NCBI GenBank assembly: GCA_031261945.1
Contig: JAISIQ010000125.1
Location: forward strand, 1-7,189
Length of the DNA: 7,189 nt
Reading direction: 5' to 3'
Source: Methanobrevibacter sp.
Lineage (GTDB): Archaea; Methanobacteriota; Methanobacteria; Methanobacteriales; Methanobacteriaceae
The translations under genes were made by a program, and so were the position numbers. Shown here piece by piece: positions 5,481 through 7,189 of this stretch. Each line of letters opens with the position of its first letter. Position 1 is the first letter of the stretch. The notes below the pieces were generated by a model. It did no database searches. It saw only the letters and a program-made list of their open reading frames with translations, and was not told where the DNA came from.

Positions 5481-6728
5481 TTAAAATGACAATTTAGATA
5501 ATCTTTTCATAGCTTCTTTAGTGTTTTCAAGAGTATTAAAAGCTGTTAGACGTAAATATCCTTCTCCACTCGGACCAAATCCTGCACCCGGTGTTCCAAC
5601 TACATTAGCTTCATTAAGGAGAAGATCAAAGAAATCCCAAGAATCCATATTATTTGGTGTTTTAATCCAAATATAAGGAGAATTGATTCCACCATAAACT
5701 TTTAGGCCTATTTTTTCTAAGCTATTTTTTATAACTTCTGCATTTTTCATATAATAAGCTATATTTTCTTCTGTTTCTTTTTTTCCAGATTCTGAAAAGG
5801 TTGCTTCAGCAGCTCTTTGAACCGGATAAGATACTCCATTAAACTTAGTTGTTTGTCTCCTATTCCAAAGTTTGTTTATGGATTGTTTGTTTCCCTCACT
5901 ATCATATGCTTTTAGTTCTTTTGGAACAACTGTATATGCACATCTTGTTCCAGTAAATCCAGCTGTTTTTGAAAAGCTTCTAAATTCAATAGCTACTTCT
6001 TTTGCCCCTTCAATTTCATAAATACTATGAGGAACATCATCTTCTGTAATAAATTTTTCATAAGCAGCATCAAATAGAATAATAGCTTGATTATCTTGAG
6101 CATATTTAACAAATTTACTTAATTGATCTTTATTTAGAGTAGTTCCAGTAGGATTATTAGGGAAACATAAATAAATTAAATCAACATCTTCTTTTGGCAG
6201 TTCTGGAACAAAATCATTTTCTTCAGTACATGGGAGATAAACTAAACCATCATATCTTCCTTCATCCTCACCACTTTCATTTATTGGTCCAGTTCTACCA
6301 GCCATTACATTAGTATCCACATAAACTGGATAAACAGGATCAGTAATAGCTACAACGCAATCATTTGAGAATATTTCTTGAATATTTCCAGTATCACATT
6401 TAGCCCCATCACTAACAAAAACTTCATCAATATCAAGATCTATACCTAATGGATTAAAATCATGTTTTATTATTGCTTCTTGTAGAAAAGCATATCCTTG
6501 TTCTGGACCATAACCCATAAAATGATTAGGATCTCCCATTTCATCAACAGCATCTTTAAAAGCTTTAATAACTGTAGGAGATAGAGGTTTCGTTACATCC
6601 CCAATCCCCATTTTAATTATATCCTTATTGGGATTTTCTTCTTGGAATTTTTCTACTCTTTTAGCTATTTCTGCAAATAAATAGCTATTTTGCAATAAAA
6701 GATAATTTTCATTGATTTTGACTACCAT
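5481..6728 (-). CDS. dapL: LL-diaminopimelate aminotransferase, 415 aa
   Basis: This is a PLP-dependent class I/II aminotransferase. DapL converts tetrahydrodipicolinate and glutamate to LL-2,6-diaminopimelate and 2-oxoglutarate, the short route to lysine used by methanogens of this group, chlamydiae and plants. The N-terminus [13 protein letters not shown] and GIGDVTKPL (41-49) are typical of Dap[11 protein letters not shown] (106-115) belongs to the PLP phosphate cup, followed by FPNNPTGT (189-196) and D220-A-A-Y223. [12 protein letters not shown] (251-262) carries K254, the Schiff-base lysine, and R262. R393 in GYLRLTAFN should bind the substrate carboxylate. Length is normal and no residue is missing. 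ATG 6728-6726 has a ribosome site, TGAGGA, seven bases upstream. A T-rich tract after the stop suggests it is transcribed alone. It has four TAGCTA cores, one of them a full palindrome read N-S-Y at residues 14-16. Confidence 0.96.
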   Translation of the reverse strand: MVVKINENYLLLQNSYLFAEIAKRVEKFQEENPNKDIIKMGIGDVTKPLSPTVIKAFKDAVDEMGDPNHFMGYGPEQGYAFLQEAIIKHDFNPLGIDLDIDEVFVSDGAKCDTGNIQEIFSNDCVVAITDPVYPVYVDTNVMAGRTGPINESGEDEGRYDGLVYLPCTEENDFVPELPKEDVDLIYLCFPNNPTGTTLNKDQLSKFVKYAQDNQAIILFDAAYEKFITEDDVPHSIYEIEGAKEVAIEFRSFSKTAGFTGTRCAYTVVPKELKAYDSEGNKQSINKLWNRRQTTKFNGVSYPVQRAAEATFSESGKKETEENIAYYMKNAEVIKNSLEKIGLKVYGGINSPYIWIKTPNNMDSWDFFDLLLNEANVVGTPGAGFGPSGEGYLRLTAFNTLENTKEAMKRLSKLSF

Positions 6729-6734
6729 AATTTG

Positions 6735-6740
6735 TCCTCA
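6735..6740 (-). promoter_or_regulatory. Ribosome site TGAGGA of dapL
   Basis: The minus strand reads TGAGGACAAATTATG, with GAGG seven bases before the start codon. It supports ATG 6728-6726 as the dapL start. Confidence 0.65.
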
Positions 6741-7164
6741 TAGAATTATATCTTAATTTATAATATAATTATAATATAATTTATATTTTAGTTTTTATAA
6801 TTTAGTTTATATATTATTATAAGATTATATTAGATTATATATTTAATTCATATATAAAATTTAATCATAACAATTTAATTATAATATTATATTTTATATC
6901 CATAATATTTATTATATTTTATACTTTTTTATGATATTAGCATTACTAATAACAATGATGATAATAATAATAATAATAACAACAACAAATGCAAAATTAT
7001 TAATAAAAATTTTAATACCTAAAGTTTTAATATTATAATTATAATAAATTATAATTAAATTAAATAAATTATAAAATAAATAAAAAAATAAAATAATGAA
7101 AAAATAAAAAAAGTTTTAAAATAGAAAATATTTTAAAATAAAAAAAATTATATTGATGATTAAA
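6741..7164. other. A/T-rich non-coding region upstream of dapL
   Basis: About 420 bp with no frame of coding character. The part next to dapL (6750-6900) is alternating TATA/ATTATAAT sequence that must include the dapL promoter, but TATA-like boxes are too many to choose among. The middle has a triplet-repeat tract (6957-6986). The right part (7080-7150) is A-rich on the plus strand. No RNA gene was seen. Confidence 0.6.
6957..6986 (+). repeat. Triplet tract (GAT)2(AAT)5(AAC)3
   Basis: On the plus strand GAT GAT is followed by five AAT and three AAC triplets. The codon mix is the same as in the Asn-rich insert of the 599-1339 gene, but here the frame has no start codon and stops at TAA shortly after 7018. 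It is a simple repeat, possibly a relic of an Asn-rich gene. Confidence 0.7.
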
Positions 7165-7189
7165 ATGAATCCATTTACTTTACCTGTAC
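7165..7189 (+). CDS. Possible start of a divergent gene (8 codons visible)
   Basis: The base composition becomes less extreme in the last 25 bases, and a plus-strand frame opens with ATG AAT CCA TTT (M-N-P-F-T-L-P-V) to the edge. GATGAT at 7155-7160 is only a weak ribosome site. The visible part is too short to identify or to prove as coding. Confidence 0.25.

Larger units (their letters stand above)
422..6689. repeat. Dispersed palindrome AATAGCTATT (14 perfect copies)
   Basis: Perfect copies start at 422, 770, 1175, 1540, 1687, 1816, 1900, 2047, 4025, 4201, 4235, 4703, 4739 and 6680. All 14 lie inside minus-strand coding sequence: one in the partial left gene, two in 599-1339, five in 1450-2091, five in the Rieske oxidoreductase gene and one in dapL. 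An extra ATAGCTAT octamer lies between genes at 5377-5384. The core TAGCTA was counted 37 times by hand, often as TTAGCTATT or AATAGCTAC. With independent bases at about 76% A+T, roughly two TAGCTA and far fewer than one AATAGCTATT would be expected in 7.2 kb. Because the sequence is its own reverse complement it has no orientation. Its function is unknown. The span given runs from the first to the last copy and is not continuous. Confidence 0.9.

Noticed and set aside
6741..6900. Specific TATA boxes for dapL
   Set aside because: Many equivalent TATA-like words exist in this stretch, so naming one would be arbitrary.

Overview
The window is very A+T-rich: roughly three quarters or more in genes and about nine tenths in the gaps. 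It carries an LL-diaminopimelate aminotransferase with the methanogen-type N-terminus, an iron-sulfur flavoprotein with the compact cysteine motif known from methanogens, Shine-Dalgarno sites of the GAGG/GTGAT kind and a T-rich archaeal-style termination tract. Together these suggest a low-GC methanogenic archaeon of the Methanobacteriales, most likely Methanobrevibacter-like. This is inference from gene content; there is no marker RNA gene in the window.

Layout. From the left edge to about 2.8 kb, four genes lie on the minus strand and read leftward. In transcription order they are a DUF6882-like gene (2119-2787, with no ATG/GTG/TTG start), a DUF6891-like gene (1450-2091), an unrecognised gene with a long asparagine-rich insert (599-1339), and a further unrecognised gene with a 15-bp tandem repeat that runs off the left edge (1-466). 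All four encode small, acidic, apparently soluble proteins. A gap of about 480 bp made of simple A/T repeats separates this cluster from a plus-strand iron-sulfur flavoprotein gene (3286-3834). That gene converges, with only 10 bp between stops, on a minus-strand gene for a FAD-dependent oxidoreductase with a C-terminal Rieske [2Fe-2S] domain (3845-5356). Upstream of it on the same strand is dapL (5481-6728), separated by a T-rich tract (on the transcribed strand) that probably terminates dapL. The last 460 bp are A/T-rich non-coding DNA with triplet repeats, and possibly the first codons of a divergent gene at the right edge.

How the genes may work together. dapL supplies LL-diaminopimelate for lysine. 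The flavoprotein and the Rieske oxidoreductase are both redox proteins of the kind that could deal with oxygen or other electron acceptors, but nothing shows that they work as a pair. The left cluster looks like an accessory array of small proteins of unknown function; an array of immunity-type proteins is one hypothesis.

The strongest unexplained signal is a dispersed perfect palindrome, AATAGCTATT. By hand count it occurs 14 times, always inside minus-strand genes, and its core TAGCTA occurs 37 times where about two would be expected by chance. It is read in both stop-free frames (Ile-Ala-Ile and Asn-Ser-Tyr), and no TAGCTA lies between about 2442 and 3837. This resembles the HIP1 palindrome of cyanobacteria in style, but the sequence is different.
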